Positions 47,113 to 60,201 of a stretch of 64,000 nucleotides of DNA are shown one piece after another. Numbering within the stretch: the first letter of the stretch is position 1; the number at the start of each line of letters is the position of its first letter. Under the pieces are notes generated by a model. It worked only from the letters and a program-made list of their open reading frames with translations. It was not told the origin of the DNA and did no database searches. The translations under genes were made by a program, and so were the position numbers. The stretch is taken from NCBI GenBank assembly GCA_019614645.1, contig JABWDB010000068.1:1116001-1180000 (forward strand), in the 5' to 3' direction. The stretch is from Stratiolaelaps scimitus (Eukaryota > Arthropoda > Arachnida > Mesostigmata > Laelapidae).

Positions 47113-47817
47113 CTCTTCTGCTTCCTGTACGGGTCCATTGGTCACCTTGTAGTGTACGCCCCCATACCTCGATAAGTGTGTGCTTATCACTTACAGGGCC
47201 GTTAGACGCTCAATGTCAACTGTGCCGAGAGCAGGCCAAGTAGTTGTCTGAAATCGACCGTGCGTGTGCGGCCAGCCTTCTTAAACGTTGTGTTTTAGGG
47301 AAATCACTTTTGTATCTTCTTTAAACCGAATTCGATGTGGCTTCAGGCGTCGTTCGGCTTTGCAAACGTCGAGGGAAAAGTATTTCGCAGTGTTTCAATA
47401 TAGCCAATGTCGTTCTACGATAAACCCCCCACGGTCATGTTTACGCAGATGTGCGAGTGAGCTTGTTTGCAGGGCCGATTCCCTGTCTCCAGCAGGATAA
47501 TCGGCTACCTTAGTCTCTCAAATTTCCATGGTGAAAAGTATACATATGTGTACAAAATATTCTTGGAGAAATTAAGACACATATAAGCATTCAGCGTCTG
47601 CGAATTGCTAGTTTATTTCGATAGGGTGTTAGCCTGGTTTTCCATCTCATTTTAACTTCGCTCAATTGAGCAGCCTTTAGAGGTCGAAAGGGTGGTGAGC
47701 ATTTGTCTTGGCTGGTTCACAAGTTAAGCCGTTGTTTGCATCTGCTGTTGAACTGAGGCGTAAATCCGGCGGCTTTTTTTTTCTCATTTTCCGATTTCGA
47801 CTGCAGTCGAGCCTGGC

Positions 47818-50800
47818 ATGATGTCGGTGAATAACGCGGCGAAGTCGAATCTCAACGCGTATCTGGCCCTTCCTCAACCACGGGACAAGATTCAGGCGAC
47901 GTACATCTGGATCGATGGATCCGGTGAAGGTCTCCGTTGCAAGACCAGGACCGTTGCCAAGGAGCCGACGAGGCCAGAGGGTTAGTCCATATACCTTCTT
48001 TTCATTGTAGCCATGGCCACGGCATCTATATATTTATATATATATACGTCAATATGAATGTTTTTCTTCATTTGACATAGCATGTGCGCCTTAGGCTGTA
48101 CAAATTTCCCTAGGCGTATATATATGTATATGTATATATATATAAATATACATATATATAATACGCGTCTGCCAAGATTTTTTTTCGCAAGGTCAGCTTA
48201 GTGTGAGCGCTAGGCTGTCACCTTCCAGCTATATATAACGATATGTGACCATCTTGACCGACGTTAATCATAATTTAATCTGGTAGCACGTAAGGCGCGA
48301 CCAACGCCGAATCAACGCTCCTTTTAGCAACATACATTTGTATAATAGAGCGTGTTGTACGTGTGTTCCTGTCGCACGATATACAGATTGGTATAGATCG
48401 GCCTTGATGTTATAACTGACGTTTCGTAACAATAATTATATAAACGCGAAGGGTTATCTCTGATTTGGTGTTTTGTATAGAGTTGCCGGTCTGGAACTTC
48501 GATGGTTCGTCAACGGCTCAGTCGGAAGGCCATAACTCGGATGTCTATCTTTACCCAGTGGCGATTTTCAAAGACCCGTTCCTCGGAGGACCAAACAAGC
48601 TGATCATGTGCGAGACCTACACCTGGGATAAGAAACCTCACAGCACCAACAAACGACACTCGTGCAAGAAGGCTGCTGATCTCTGCTCAGATCAGAGGCC
48701 ATGGTTCGGCATTGAACAGGAATACACTCTGCTCGACATTGACGGATACCCCTACATGTGGCCCAAGCAAGGATTCCCAGGACCTCAAGGTGGGTGACAC
48801 TCGATGGTTAGAGAGTAAGTAGTGTCACAGTTATACAGGCGAACTGGACAGGGTTAAGCGTGCCATATAGTTCTCGGGGTAGATGTGGATAAACTTAAAC
48901 TTACTCGGCATAAACTTGTATTTGCCAGTAGCATTGGATGGACTGGGAAATGCGTGAATGTTGAACAACGCCAGTGTTCGTCAGTTCGGAACTCTGGATC
49001 TTCGTTCGACTTCCGGATTATTCCTTAGCAATGTCAGCATCCAGCCTTCATCCACTAGCTCCTGCCGATGACTAATTTACTATGGGCGCCCACAACAAAA
49101 TGCTACAGTACTTCGTCTCGGGCCTATCCCTGCTGCTGGTCACCGCAATACAGATTGCCCCTCTGAGTCGTCTGACCAAGCCATAGAGCGGCCCACCTCT
49201 TGCCCTCGTCACGGATGTAATTTCATAGATTGAATGATTGTGGTATTCACTGCAATAAGCAAGTTCGAGGGGATTCGCGTATATATATATATATATATCC
49301 CCGACCAGCGAGTAAGAACCACCACCTAACATGGAACACTGGGCATGTTTTTTTTTCTTATGTACAGGGCTAATCTAGAGAGAAAAAATATACACAGCAC
49401 CAAAAATTACACGTCACCCTTCCTCACGGGCGAAAATGTTGTGTGCGGAAATGCATTGATTCTGTTCGAGCGTCACTTTCCGAAGCATGTGTGTGCAGAA
49501 ACATCGAAGGCAAATAGCTGCAGAAGTCGTCAGGGATTCCGTCAACCATTTGTTATTCAACTACTTACCAGCTGGTGAAATTGATGTCTTATGAACGCGC
49601 AGAAAGGATAACGACGATTGATCTGAGATCTCTGATCGTGGTCGGCCAATGTTGCGGTCGATCAGACGATAGATAGTCAAGGCTGCATCGGTGAGAGCGT
49701 CTGACAGAAGCGTTTTTGTCATTTTGCTGAGCAAAGCCAGACAGTCAGTCAGCCAGCTAGCCAGACACACGCCACGCATATCCCCCCTATGGCACTGCCA
49801 GTCATACGATACAAGCCACTACCCTTGTTTTCGTCATCACGCTAATGCTGCGCAGTAAGTATCCTATACCACCTCGGCCAAGCGTCGTAACGATGAACTG
49901 CGTCTGAAAAAAGCCTGCTACACGATGAAGTTCAAGCTGATGATCAACGCACTGTCGATCTTCTGCTGCTGCGATGTCTCGGCACGGCGATGCATGCGAG
50001 AGATCAAGCGTCTGATCATCAGTCCACACACACACACACACAGAAACGACAAAAAAGACAAACTTTTCCCGTCCTTCTCGAAATCGCCTCAGTCTTGCAT
50101 GTGACTCGTCGTATAGGCGATACGATGAACTGGCGAATTGCACTGAACTGGCCATCTTGTGGATTTCGTTGCTCGACACCCCGTTGATCGTGTCTCAATT
50201 GCAAGTCCCAAGGTATCACGCTGGCGATGACAGAATTAGTTGGTGATCAGATCGTTGATGCTGCCTTCGGTCGAACTTGACGCGATTGAGAACAAGGATC
50301 AAGATGAGCCTTTTAATTAGTATATTAGAAGGGGGAAAAAAATGTTCTCTTGTAAGAAACTATCAGCGGAGAATGCAACTTCAATTTTCGTACCTAAGAA
50401 CAACTTTCGTATCGACCTCGTTTTATGATTTTCTAAAGAGAAGCGCAAAAATGCGTCACGACTAATATTCGACCTTGGTCGCGTTCAGGCGGTATAGGAC
50501 AGAACTGGCTAAACCGACCTGTCGTCGGGGACCTGATATCATAGCGGGTCCAAGACTGCTGGACATTGTGCGTGAAAGATTTTCTTTGGTGAACCCCTCT
50601 ACAAGAATTCACTGTAGAACATCTTATATGCCTTCACCTTCGAATATAAATTGACACTAAAATAAATAAGCAAATTACACAGCATCCTATTGTCGTGAAC
50701 CTGCGCCCCGCTCGGTTCAAAACATAAGCATCCGAAATGGACGTCGACCACGCTTTCTCGCGCATAAATCGTTTTCATACGACGTACGTGGTTAACGCAT

Positions 50801-53040
50801 GAATCACGAGATCGAAGGCAACAATGCTCCTGAAGGGAGCGTCTGGACAATCGTCATGTGATCGTATCACATTAATAACATTGGTGGGACATCGTAATTG
50901 GCCCATTGTCCATTCATCCACAACTCAATTATCGAGATGATTTTCATCTACGGCTGACCTGATCGAGTTGCTTGAAAACGATTAAATGGTGAGATTGTGG
51001 TCTCGGCTGCAGAAGCTCAAGATTTGATCTTTCCATCCCCGCCAATAGAGTGTATAACTTTCGTCCTTGGCTTGGTCTGACGCATATGGCGTTGCGCCAA
51101 TTACCTCGCCGTGCGCCATCATTCGACTCTGCTTGTTTGTCAATATCCGTCGTCATATGAACCTTACAGACCCGTAAATATCCAAGTCCAACAATCTCAC
51201 AAACAGATATGGTTTACATCATTATGAATACACATAATGTCTCGACATATTCATTGAACTAGCTTTCTCGTCTCGCCGGCCCCGACAATACATTCACTTG
51301 TCCTCTTTCGTTTGCGATTTGAACTCGATCATCCTATTAAATACTAATTGCATAGTAGGCTCATTGTAAACGCAGTCAGATTGTCCTACAACCTTAAGCA
51401 CGTACACATATTCTAAATTGGATTAAATTATAGCAATTATTAAAATGGACGTCATCTCCCGATAGGAACACACACACACACATGCCATCACCACACTTCC
51501 AAGAGTCACCCATTCTTGCTCGTCCCTCTGCCATACTCCGTGTACGCAAACTGCCGACGAAACCAACGATGACGATCCGTCAACAACGGGTATTTCGAAC
51601 AGATGAACACATCGACCATAATGACTTCAGCAAATTGCCATCTCTCATCTCGCTACGAGGGATCTCCGCAATGAGTCTTTAGGGGGGAGTGCGAATAAGA
51701 CCGCGTCGATATCCCCGCGCTGATCTCGTCTTGCCTTTGTTCGATTCGATGGTTCGCCAGTTCGGGCTTTACTTGCCTAACGCTGGGCAATCAAGCCGAT
51801 AGTCATCTTCTGTGAATGTACTCAAGCAGCGGGCGGACAGCCGTTCGGCCGACAAGGGAGACTGGATAATCTACCTACACGACTTCGACTACCGTTGGCT
51901 GCGGTGGCGTCGTTGCTACCATATAATCGACGTATTGCTGTCTGTGTCTCTGTGTGTATGATTTTATGTAGGCGAAACGCGAAAATATTATATATATTAT
52001 TATATTATATATATATGGCACTCACGGATAAACAAAGACAAGTGGTAACGTACTAATAAATGATGTGAGGTCTGTCATCGCGACCATTTAGAAGAGAGAC
52101 TCGCATTTGGCAGCCGTATATATATATTTTCATAATTTAACATAATAAGGGAAGCTGAACCGCCGTCAGGGTGTCGACAGACCGTTTGAGTCGCGGTGTT
52201 CCCCAACCTCTGCTTTGCTGATGGTGATTAGTGACGATGCCGATGCTGTGTCTCTGATAGGAGCGAATGGTTGTCGTCACTTAATAATTTGCGAGAATCG
52301 TTTAATAATTACGCTCGAAATGATTGCTGTTATCCGATAATCGTAGTTGCCGGACACCGAACGGGGGAAGGCTTTATGTCCGATTCAGAGAAATATGCTA
52401 GGAGCAAGGAATGGATGGAATCGCGCAAAGCTCGAACCGCAGTTTGTGCTCGTGTTTCTTCTCATTATTGATGATGTTCGTGTCTGACGCGTAAGTGTCA
52501 AGAGAAGGCAGAGTCATGACAACTACTCCGTCTCGGAAATTGGCTAGAACAACCACTTACCAATGACGAGTCAAATGAAGGACGTATCGATCCGTTCGGC
52601 GTAAAGAGGAATAAGGATTTAGCAGAACTGTATTCTGTTCTACACCAGAGTAAATCATCACTGGCGGCATCGTAAGCCTCGTTCGCCTTTTGCGATTTGT
52701 GGCCATTGGTACTCACTCGAAGCAGCTGCTGCAGCGGACGTCTTGCGGTTGTTTGACGCCTCGTACTTGAGGTATTGTGGCCAGCAACGAAAAACGTGCG
52801 GACAGCATAAAAATAGCCTCACCACATAAACGATGTCAACGGTATAGATATACATGGCCATAAAACACGATCAGCGATGTCGAGGCGCCAGGTGTGGACA
52901 ACACAGTTTAGGAACTAGCAGTTAAGGAATATGAGAGCGTCCTCGAGATGTAAAGCATCAAGGTATTTAGTTTCTTGCTTAAGCCACAGAAAGTGAAGGT
53001 GTCCACTATCACGGTTACTTGACCCTGTATGAGATATACG

Positions 53041-53076
<36 letters not shown>

Positions 53077-54880
53077 GTCCTCTTTTCTGCTGTGCTCATG
53101 TCAGGTCCATATTACTGTGGCGTGGGAGCCAACAAGGTGTACGGCCGCGATCTTGTCGAGGCTCATTATCGAGCCTGCCTTTATGCGGGTATTAACGTGG
53201 CAGGCACCAACGCCGAGGTGATGCCAAGCCAATGGGAATATCAGGTCGGACCGTGTGAGGGCATCGATGTAGCTGACCAACTCTGGGTGTCAAGGTGAGT
53301 CTGTCTGCTCGCAACGTGCTAATTACCTACAGTGGAGCAAGATGGGGATGCGTGTCACTGTTGGACACGTCTGACGCGATCTGATTGTGACATGCATAAA
53401 ATAAGAGGAGAAGCTGGCGTCGAAGCAAGACGCTATTTTGAGTGTTCCTATGTAGGTGCTTGTCCCATGTTGAAATGCCTTTGTCAATGTTATCACGTAT
53501 ATGTTTCTAGGTCAAGCGGGAAAATGCAACGTGGTCAAGCAAAAGAACTCGTCAAATTATACTGAACGCTGCCAATTAATAATGCCGTGAGAAATAAAAT
53601 TAATTAGATTAACAATGACGACACATCGCTGAATACAATGAACTAATAGCTCTTCATCTCGAATAATAACAATAATGATAATCTTCATGTGACGAACTGC
53701 GCGAAGATGCACAGGAGACGTTTGCCAAGTTATAATTGTTGTGATCTACGATTATTGTGAGCCCCTCAGCTAAGAGACCTCATCCTCAATTCAATCCTTA
53801 GAACTAATAATAAACAAAGGAACAACGTGTACAGCATCCATTTCAAGGGGAAGTAGCCAACCTATTCAGATTAATGTTCATCTGTTAGCTGTGTTCTTGT
53901 TCAGCCATATACGTCTCTGTCGCTCTTTCACTTGCTTCGTATCTTGGTCAGGTACATTTTACAGCGACTCGCTGAAGACTTCGGGATCGTCGTAACCTTC
54001 GATCCGAAGCCGATGTCGGAGTGGAACGGAGCCGGGGCGCACACAAACTTCTCGACCGAGGCAATGAGGCTGCCAGGTGGAATTAGGTAGGTGAAGGAAG
54101 AGAAATAGGTTGTATAGCGGATGGCGGGTTAAGGGAAGGTTCTATATCGGGAGGTAAAGGTAAATGTTTTATTACTGGTTTATTAAAGGAACTGCAATTT
54201 GTTCAATGTATAGTTTAAGTTCTCTTATATGTCACCACCAGGTCGCGCGACTAGAAGCTGTGGCCTTATTTTTTATGTGGGGTTTCGGGAACGCGTAATG
54301 CACATGCGTGACAGAACAGCCTCTTGCCACCTGGTGTGAGACTCATAAACGCACTAAAACCCGTTTTCCCCCCACCCCTAGTTGGTTTGGAACGGCGTAA
54401 GCAATACTTCAAACTGTGGCCTGCGACTTTTTAAGGCCAGAGACTTAGGCGTCCAAACCACCGTGGATTCGAGATTTTCCCATTTGTCTAACAACAAGTC
54501 CACTGGCACTGTCCTATTTTAGCGCAATTCAAGAGGCTATCACAAAACTGTCGAAGCGTCACCGTGAGCATATTCGCGCCTATGATCCTCGCGGTGGCAA
54601 GGATAACGAAAGAAGGCTTACGGGACGCCATGAGACCTCATCGATCGACGACTTCAGCGCGGGAACTGCGAATCGCGGAGCGTCGATTCGAATTCCGCGA
54701 CAGGTAACGACTGGGCACGAATGCTGCCGCATATGGCTTTAAGTAATAAAAAAGTTCTTACAAACCATGGCCCCCCTGGCCACTTAACTATATACAATAC
54801 TAAAGCTTTACAAGCTCAAACACCCTTGCAGAAGAGTCTGCTATGGATTCGATATTGTATATAATGTATCTATGGTGAGC

Positions 54881-54916
<36 letters not shown>

Positions 54917-55328
54917 ATATGTGTTCCACCTTGAGAATGTGATTAGTCTTTTTACAAAGTTAAGGTGATACAATTAAGTATTTTTACGACCACCTCACGC
55001 AGCTCGAATAACTTAACGTTTGTGTAACTGCAATGATGAGATGTGTTAACGCTTTCAAATGATCGAATCTCGTTTCATTTCAATTTTTTTCTTCATCTTC
55101 ACTCTGCCGCACGCCAAAGGAGAGGCGTAGCTAGGAAAATAGCCAGTTAGCTTCACCATACGCAATTCACGCTAAGCCAAAGACCGAATCGAACTTCCAT
55201 CTGTTTGCCGCTTTACACAGGTGGATGAGGAAGGCCAGGGCTATCTCGAGGATCGACGTCCATCATCCAACTGTGATCCCTACTCCGTGGTTGATATCAT
55301 CCTGAGAACTATCTGCCTCAACGAGTAG
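47818..55328 (+). CDS. glutamine synthetase (GSII), six exons, 361 aa
   Basis: Cytosolic or mitochondrial enzyme making glutamine from glutamate, ammonia and ATP; the family forms decamers. Exons: 47818-47980, 48481-48789, 53105-53294, 53952-54086, 54523-54703, 55221-55328. All join in phase (1086 nt). It begins [16 protein letters not shown]; the second ATG (47821) is an equally good start. Beta-grasp part: [17 protein letters not shown] and WNFDGSST. Metal and substrate residues by the family pattern: E133 and E135 in [10 protein letters not shown]194 and E201 in [13 protein letters not shown]251 in [11 protein letters not shown], then [17 protein letters not shown] and the arginines of ASIRIPR. 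All expected catalytic residues are present. It is one residue shorter than vertebrate GS before NGAG and lacks the longer vertebrate C-tail. Polyadenylation signal at 55745. Confidence 0.97.
48790..53104 (+). other. large second intron of glutamine synthetase
   Basis: 4.3 kb between a GTGGGT donor and a TGTCAG acceptor. It contains several (TA)n tracts (near 49278, 51990, 52120, 53040) and (CA)n runs near 50024 and 51471. ORFs inside read simple repeats or lack support. No transposon is recognised. Confidence 0.7.
53040..53077. repeat. (TA)n microsatellite 27 bp before a GS splice acceptor
   Basis: Nearly pure TA run just upstream of the CTGCTGTGCTCATGTCAG acceptor of exon 3. Confidence 0.9.
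54152..54465 (-). mobile_element. SINE-A copy with an internal insertion, in a GS intron
   Basis: On the plus strand: AGGTAAAGGTAAATG tail, TTTATTAAAGGAACTGCA, CTTATATGTCA, and at the far side TTTTTAAGGCCAGAGACTTA with CGTCCAAACCACCG. These are the two halves of SINE-A in minus orientation, separated by about 165 bp of unrelated DNA (about 54240-54405). Confidence 0.6.
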
Positions 55329-55744
55329 ACGCTTATCAATGGACAGAGCAACAATCAGCAGAAGCCCGGGACCGGTGCGGTGCTGGACTCAGTGACCAGT
55401 CGGCCGCGCGTCTGCTAAACACTACTGCTCTGGATAACAAATGTAGATCGAGATGGAAGACACAAATGCTTAGGGGCGCTAGACTAAGGTTTTAGCCTAC
55501 GTGAGGGGTCAGACGAATTTCCACTGACCTAAACCTTTTTTGATATTTCGAACTGTTGTAACATTCCATCTCCGTCCGGATGTAACGTATGCTATGTGAT
55601 AAGGGAGCCTGTTTAAGAAGCACCCTGTGACATTGTTTTCCGGTACATCATGAGCGACATACAAGAATCTAGCAATCAATCAACAGATCGTCTAATGATT
55701 CATAGATTATTATTATTATATTATAAGTAGTTGTAGGTCGTACT

Positions 55745-55750
55745 AATAAA
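55745..55750 (+). promoter_or_regulatory. polyadenylation signal of glutamine synthetase
   Basis: AATAAA 417 bases after the stop codon, the first canonical hexamer on this strand. Confidence 0.7.
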
Positions 55751-56890
55751 CAAATACCATAAAGGTTACCTCTGAAAGCGTGCGTGCACTATCATGTTCG
55801 TTGTCTAGGCATTGCTATAATCATTAATATGTAATTATTCGGACAGAAATGAGATATGAGACATTTACGCAGATGTGCCACAGAGACCCTCGCCGCGTTG
55901 CGAACACTGCAACGTCGAATACCCGATTGTTCTCAAGACAATTCGTTCATTTCCTTAGTGGCAAATAACTCAAACCTTCGCAAACCACAAATAACCTCAG
56001 CAAATGATCCTTTACGCGGTGCTATTAGCGAATGATATGATAGTGATCACTGAGACCTCGTCACTAATAATAATTGTTTTTCGATTTGACCCTCAGCTGT
56101 TCCCCCGTTTGATAGCCCTCAACACCTCCTCCTAGACCTCGTCACTAGAAAGGTATATTATATATAGAATCAAGCTAAAAATGCTTGACCGTACACTCAA
56201 CCTGCAGAACTCCCCTCACACATCGTATATATATATATACGCATAGCGCTTAATTAGTGATACACGAAAAAAAACAACAATCTCAAATGCGATAAAATTG
56301 AACACGTTGTGGCGTTGTTCATGTTTGCACTTCAGCTTACTTCATCACTTCGAGTGGCTTTCACAAGCTCTGACCGCTGAAGTTCGTTTAGTACTAGATG
56401 CGAAGGGACAGGGAAATCGTCCTTTGTGCCGCCTCCTCGTTTAATTGCCAACCAAAAACACAGCGGCTCACATGCTCACTGTGGCGTTTTCCAGGTTTGC
56501 CAACGTCAACGGGTGTGCCTGTGAGCCTCGAAAGAGTATATTTGTTTGGGTAGATACTCACGCTTTTACGATTTTATGGTCCGTGGCACGGGTTGGACGC
56601 ACGCGAAACCCTTAGAAAGCCCACCTTCACGTTGAAACAATATGACAACGTTTATTATGATAATAGAATCACATCATATTTATTATGTATACTCCATCTA
56701 GCCTACGAGATTCATGTTATATCTGTTGGTGCAATAAAATCTTGATTGACTGTTATCGGTATTCCGACTGCCCGTCAAATCGATTCGGCTGAGTTTTCAA
56801 TTATACTCTCTTGAGATTAGTCGGTTGAAGAGGAGCATTCGACTAAATTTGGTCGTAACTAGTGACATTTTCACTAATTATTATCCGTAT
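55751..56890. other. intergenic, no gene seen
   Basis: AT-rich, with (TA)n near 56227 and a SINE-B tail scrap at about 56085-56125 on the minus strand (TTGACCCTCAGCTGTTCCCC). Nothing else is recognised. Confidence 0.5.
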
Positions 56891-56891
56891 A

Positions 56892-57350
56892 GACGGGCGC
56901 CGCCCTGACGGCCTCACTCTCATCCACTTCCGCCGAGGCCAACACCTCGTTTGAGACGGAACGGTGGTTGACACTCTAGCACCTTCTTATGTCAACCACT
57001 GTGCAACCACCCCGGGTTACGTGGTAGCGCGTGCGGAGCGGGCCAAGCTAAGGAAGTACGCCGCACTCCAAGCAACCCACCTTTTTTCCCCCCTTGCTTT
57101 TGAGACCTTGGGCGGGCACGGCCCTCTCACTGCGAACTTCCTCGAAGGGGTCTACCATAGGCTGATCCGCGCCACCAGGGACAAGTGCGCGGGATTTTTC
57201 CTTCTGCAACATCTGTCCCTAGCTGTGAGGCAGAGAGGCAATACCATCGTGTTCCTCGGGACAATGTCGGCCTCAGCCCCGGTCCCAGCTAATCCCCCCC
57301 CAAATAATCCCTAGAAATAATTCCTAATTATTGTATGTTTGAATAAATGT
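56892..57350 (+). mobile_element. LINE-like 3' fragment with readable C-terminal peptide
   Basis: The plus-strand frame 56964-57314 reads AERAKLRKYAAL, then FSPLAFETLGGHGPLTANFL and LLQHLSLAVRQRGNTIVFLG. A PLAFET-x-GG, LSLAVQRGN, LGT block of this kind is, to my knowledge, found in the tail after the RT domain of some LINE proteins. The 3' end (57296-57348) has ATCCCTAGAAATAATTCCTA and TTTGAATAAA, shared with 22978-23030 and 60763-60805. No RT core is present. Confidence 0.5.
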
Positions 57351-57842
57351 TTATCAGTCAATTTATTTAAGTTGAACTGGCGTTTATCAGCGGCGGCTAC
57401 TACTGCTGCTGACACTGCTGCTGCAATTCTCGCGCACGTGAGCTCGGCGGCATAGACGAGGATGTTACTATATACAAGATGTTTTTTTACGTGACATATT
57501 ACGACTTGTGTTTGCAACAGGAACGATTCCTTATCGTAGTTTTATTGTGAGAAATCTACCAATTTATATAAACCTTACGGATGTCCACCTCGTGCCCAAA
57601 GGCATGCGTGAAAACAATCGAGCGTGTGCAGCTGATGTTCATAAAACGTGTATTGCATATGGACGGCGTCGAACGATATAAACTGAATTAGGTTTCTATG
57701 TACTGTAAATTTCGAATCGATCAAACTTCTCAATTGACCATATGTCCTGCCTGTGTCCGAACGAAACGGGTGTTGAGCGATGAAAATATTGCAATATTGG
57801 CAAATTGTATACATATATGATAGTACTGTATGTATGTAATCA

Positions 57843-58936
57843 CTTTATTTATTTTAAGCGTTTTTCTCGATCCGACTTGATTAGACAGCACAGCGGATGC
57901 AGATCATCATGTGTGTGATCTGCTAATTCATACATGCGGAAATAATGACACTGAAATCAGTTGAATCTTGAAACAGATTAGCTGTTTGTGTTATATCGAA
58001 GGGGAAGCCACAGTACGCCAAGTTTCTGCGTTTTTTCTCGAGTCGCGGACCCGACTCCTCTACGTGAGCTGTTGAAGAACGACGGCGTATGTGATGATAG
58101 CTCCAGCCACGGTGAGAATATAGCCACGATCTAGCGTGAAACACTTCCAGCCGGTGAACGCCAGGGGGCAATGCTGGATTTCCTCCTGAGGACAAATTGT
58201 GGACGTTGTCATCACCGAGAGGATAATGTATTGTTAAAAGTTGTGTACATTTTTTGAACTGCATCTGTCCTAATACTAAAACCGACCGCGAGAAAGTTTG
58301 TGAGACGGGGTGATTTGATTAGACATTTCGGATCTCGAAATGTTTTCCAGTTCAGCTCGTTTTATGGGAGGTATACGGGAATAAAGGCACCCGCTTCGAT
58401 TTGACAAATTCAATGTTTCGTCTTCTCGAAATGGAAAACGAATTCGACTGTTATGATGCGTAATCATCCCGCATTTGATTGGGGCTCTTCCTCTCATTTG
58501 GGACTATCTTCTTCTTAGCGGTAAAAGTGTCTATTTTGATTCTTCTCCATCTACCGGTGCCTGGATCAAAGAACAGTTCACTAAATATCTGATACAAACG
58601 ACTAAAATCGCATAAACCCGTGATAAGACCTTCCAATCGAGACCCTCCGGGGGCCTCGAATCCGAACCCGGTGGCGGTTCTGCGTGTAAAACAGTGTGTC
58701 CTTATGAATGAATGAGTAATCATGACGCATAACTGACCGACCTGTAGCAACATAATTTGATTGCTGGCTTGCCAATCTGTGGCGTCCACACGGCAGACGA
58801 GACGACACAGATCGTAGTCGATATTTCGCGATTCCACAACGACGTTGGCCGCGACCACGGAGATCTACGACGGTGGTAACAGCAACGGAAATACACCGTT
58901 TGTTAAATCATCATTTATTTTTAGCTTTGTCAGGGA
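57843..58936 (-). repeat. segmental duplicate partner carrying the end of the Gr gene
   Basis: Inverted counterpart of 29676-30797. It includes two Gr exons, one intron, the 3' flank and AATAAA on the minus strand at 57849-57844 and 57853-57848. Confidence 0.9.
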
Positions 58937-58937
58937 A

Positions 58938-58997
<60 letters not shown>

Positions 58998-60163
58998 AAT
59001 CACAAATGAAAACAGGACACGCCCTTTATCAACCGCCAAGAAAATCATCCAGAGCAGGTGACGTCAGCCGTCACTGGTGTACCTGATCAGTAGATCAAAA
59101 AGCGGACATAGGTGTATTGATCGGCGTGGCAGAGGATCGATGCATCCCCATATATCAGAATGTACCATGTGCAAAGGCTAGTGCAACCATAAAAAACTAT
59201 AAAAAGCCAGAGGTCGCAGGTTCGAATCCCGTGTCGTGACATATAGGAGAACTTAAGCATTGTAAAAACTGCAGTTCCTTTAATCAACAAATAAAGCTTT
59301 ACCTTTACCTTTTCGGCAGTGAGATCTCTGTGGAAATGGTACTCCGAGGTAAGGCAAAAAAAAAGATCTCCCGCTGGACATGGACATGAGGATCGAACAC
59401 TTGCGAGGGGCCGAGGTCGTCCAAACCAGCCTTCAGAGTGAGATTAGCTTCGTGTCGTCGATTGACACGTGTATCGTTATGAGTCTGACAGTCTGTTGTA
59501 TTCGATCTAGTTATATTACTACGGTTACCCAGAATTTCAGCAGGAAAAAGTGCTGGTAAGGTTCCTCTCTCTCTCTCTGCCTGGAACCCACTGGATGTCT
59601 CGCTGCTCGTAGCATCTCTGCAGGGAAAAACGCCATCATGGACGAATACGAGTTCTAGCTGTCTCGAATCCTTTATTCTCCGACCACTATTCCACATTAT
59701 CACGGCTAGGTATCGATAACAGAGCAGTGCTCGAAAGGCCATGCAGCAGCCTAAACTAACCAGCTATAATATAAGAAACTGACGGGTACACTCACGAGAA
59801 AAAAAAAGACAACAGCGTAGACCACGTGCGCGAGGCTCTCGAGGCTCTGCAGCCAATGATCTGCTTTCTGAATCACTCGAACCCCGAGGATAATGTTCGC
59901 CACAAGATCCGCGTGCCTGTCGCAGGGTACAGCGTAGGATAACGTATGGTCGTTAGCAACGCGTTTTCGCGGCGAGCTTACATCGACAAATTCGTTATCA
60001 AAATGGCCAAAGTTGAGGCATACGAGGTAGCCAAGGGGTATACTCCACCACGGGCACCATCGTTGTTATTACTATTATACAATTATTTAGGTTGCCGAAG
60101 CAGCTCTTCAGCATCTCTCACTGTTTCTCAGCGCACCCATGCCAACCTAAAACGGTGTCAAAA

Positions 60164-60201
<38 letters not shown>

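Larger units (their letters stand above)
45252..47817. other. intergenic DNA upstream of glutamine synthetase
   Basis: It holds (CT)n(CA)n at 45792-45826, (TA)n near 46490-46507, (GT)n near 46584-46601 and a SINE-B head at 46955-47112. The promoter and any 5' non-coding exon of glutamine synthetase must lie here, but no core promoter motif stands out. Confidence 0.4.

Noticed and set aside
59305..59742. Minus-strand ORF with a good acceptor (LVSLGCCMAFRALLCYRYL) as another Gr exon
   Set aside because: Splicing 59796 directly to 58864 completes TM6 in phase; inserting this segment would break the Gr helix order, and the frame runs into a CT-rich stretch.
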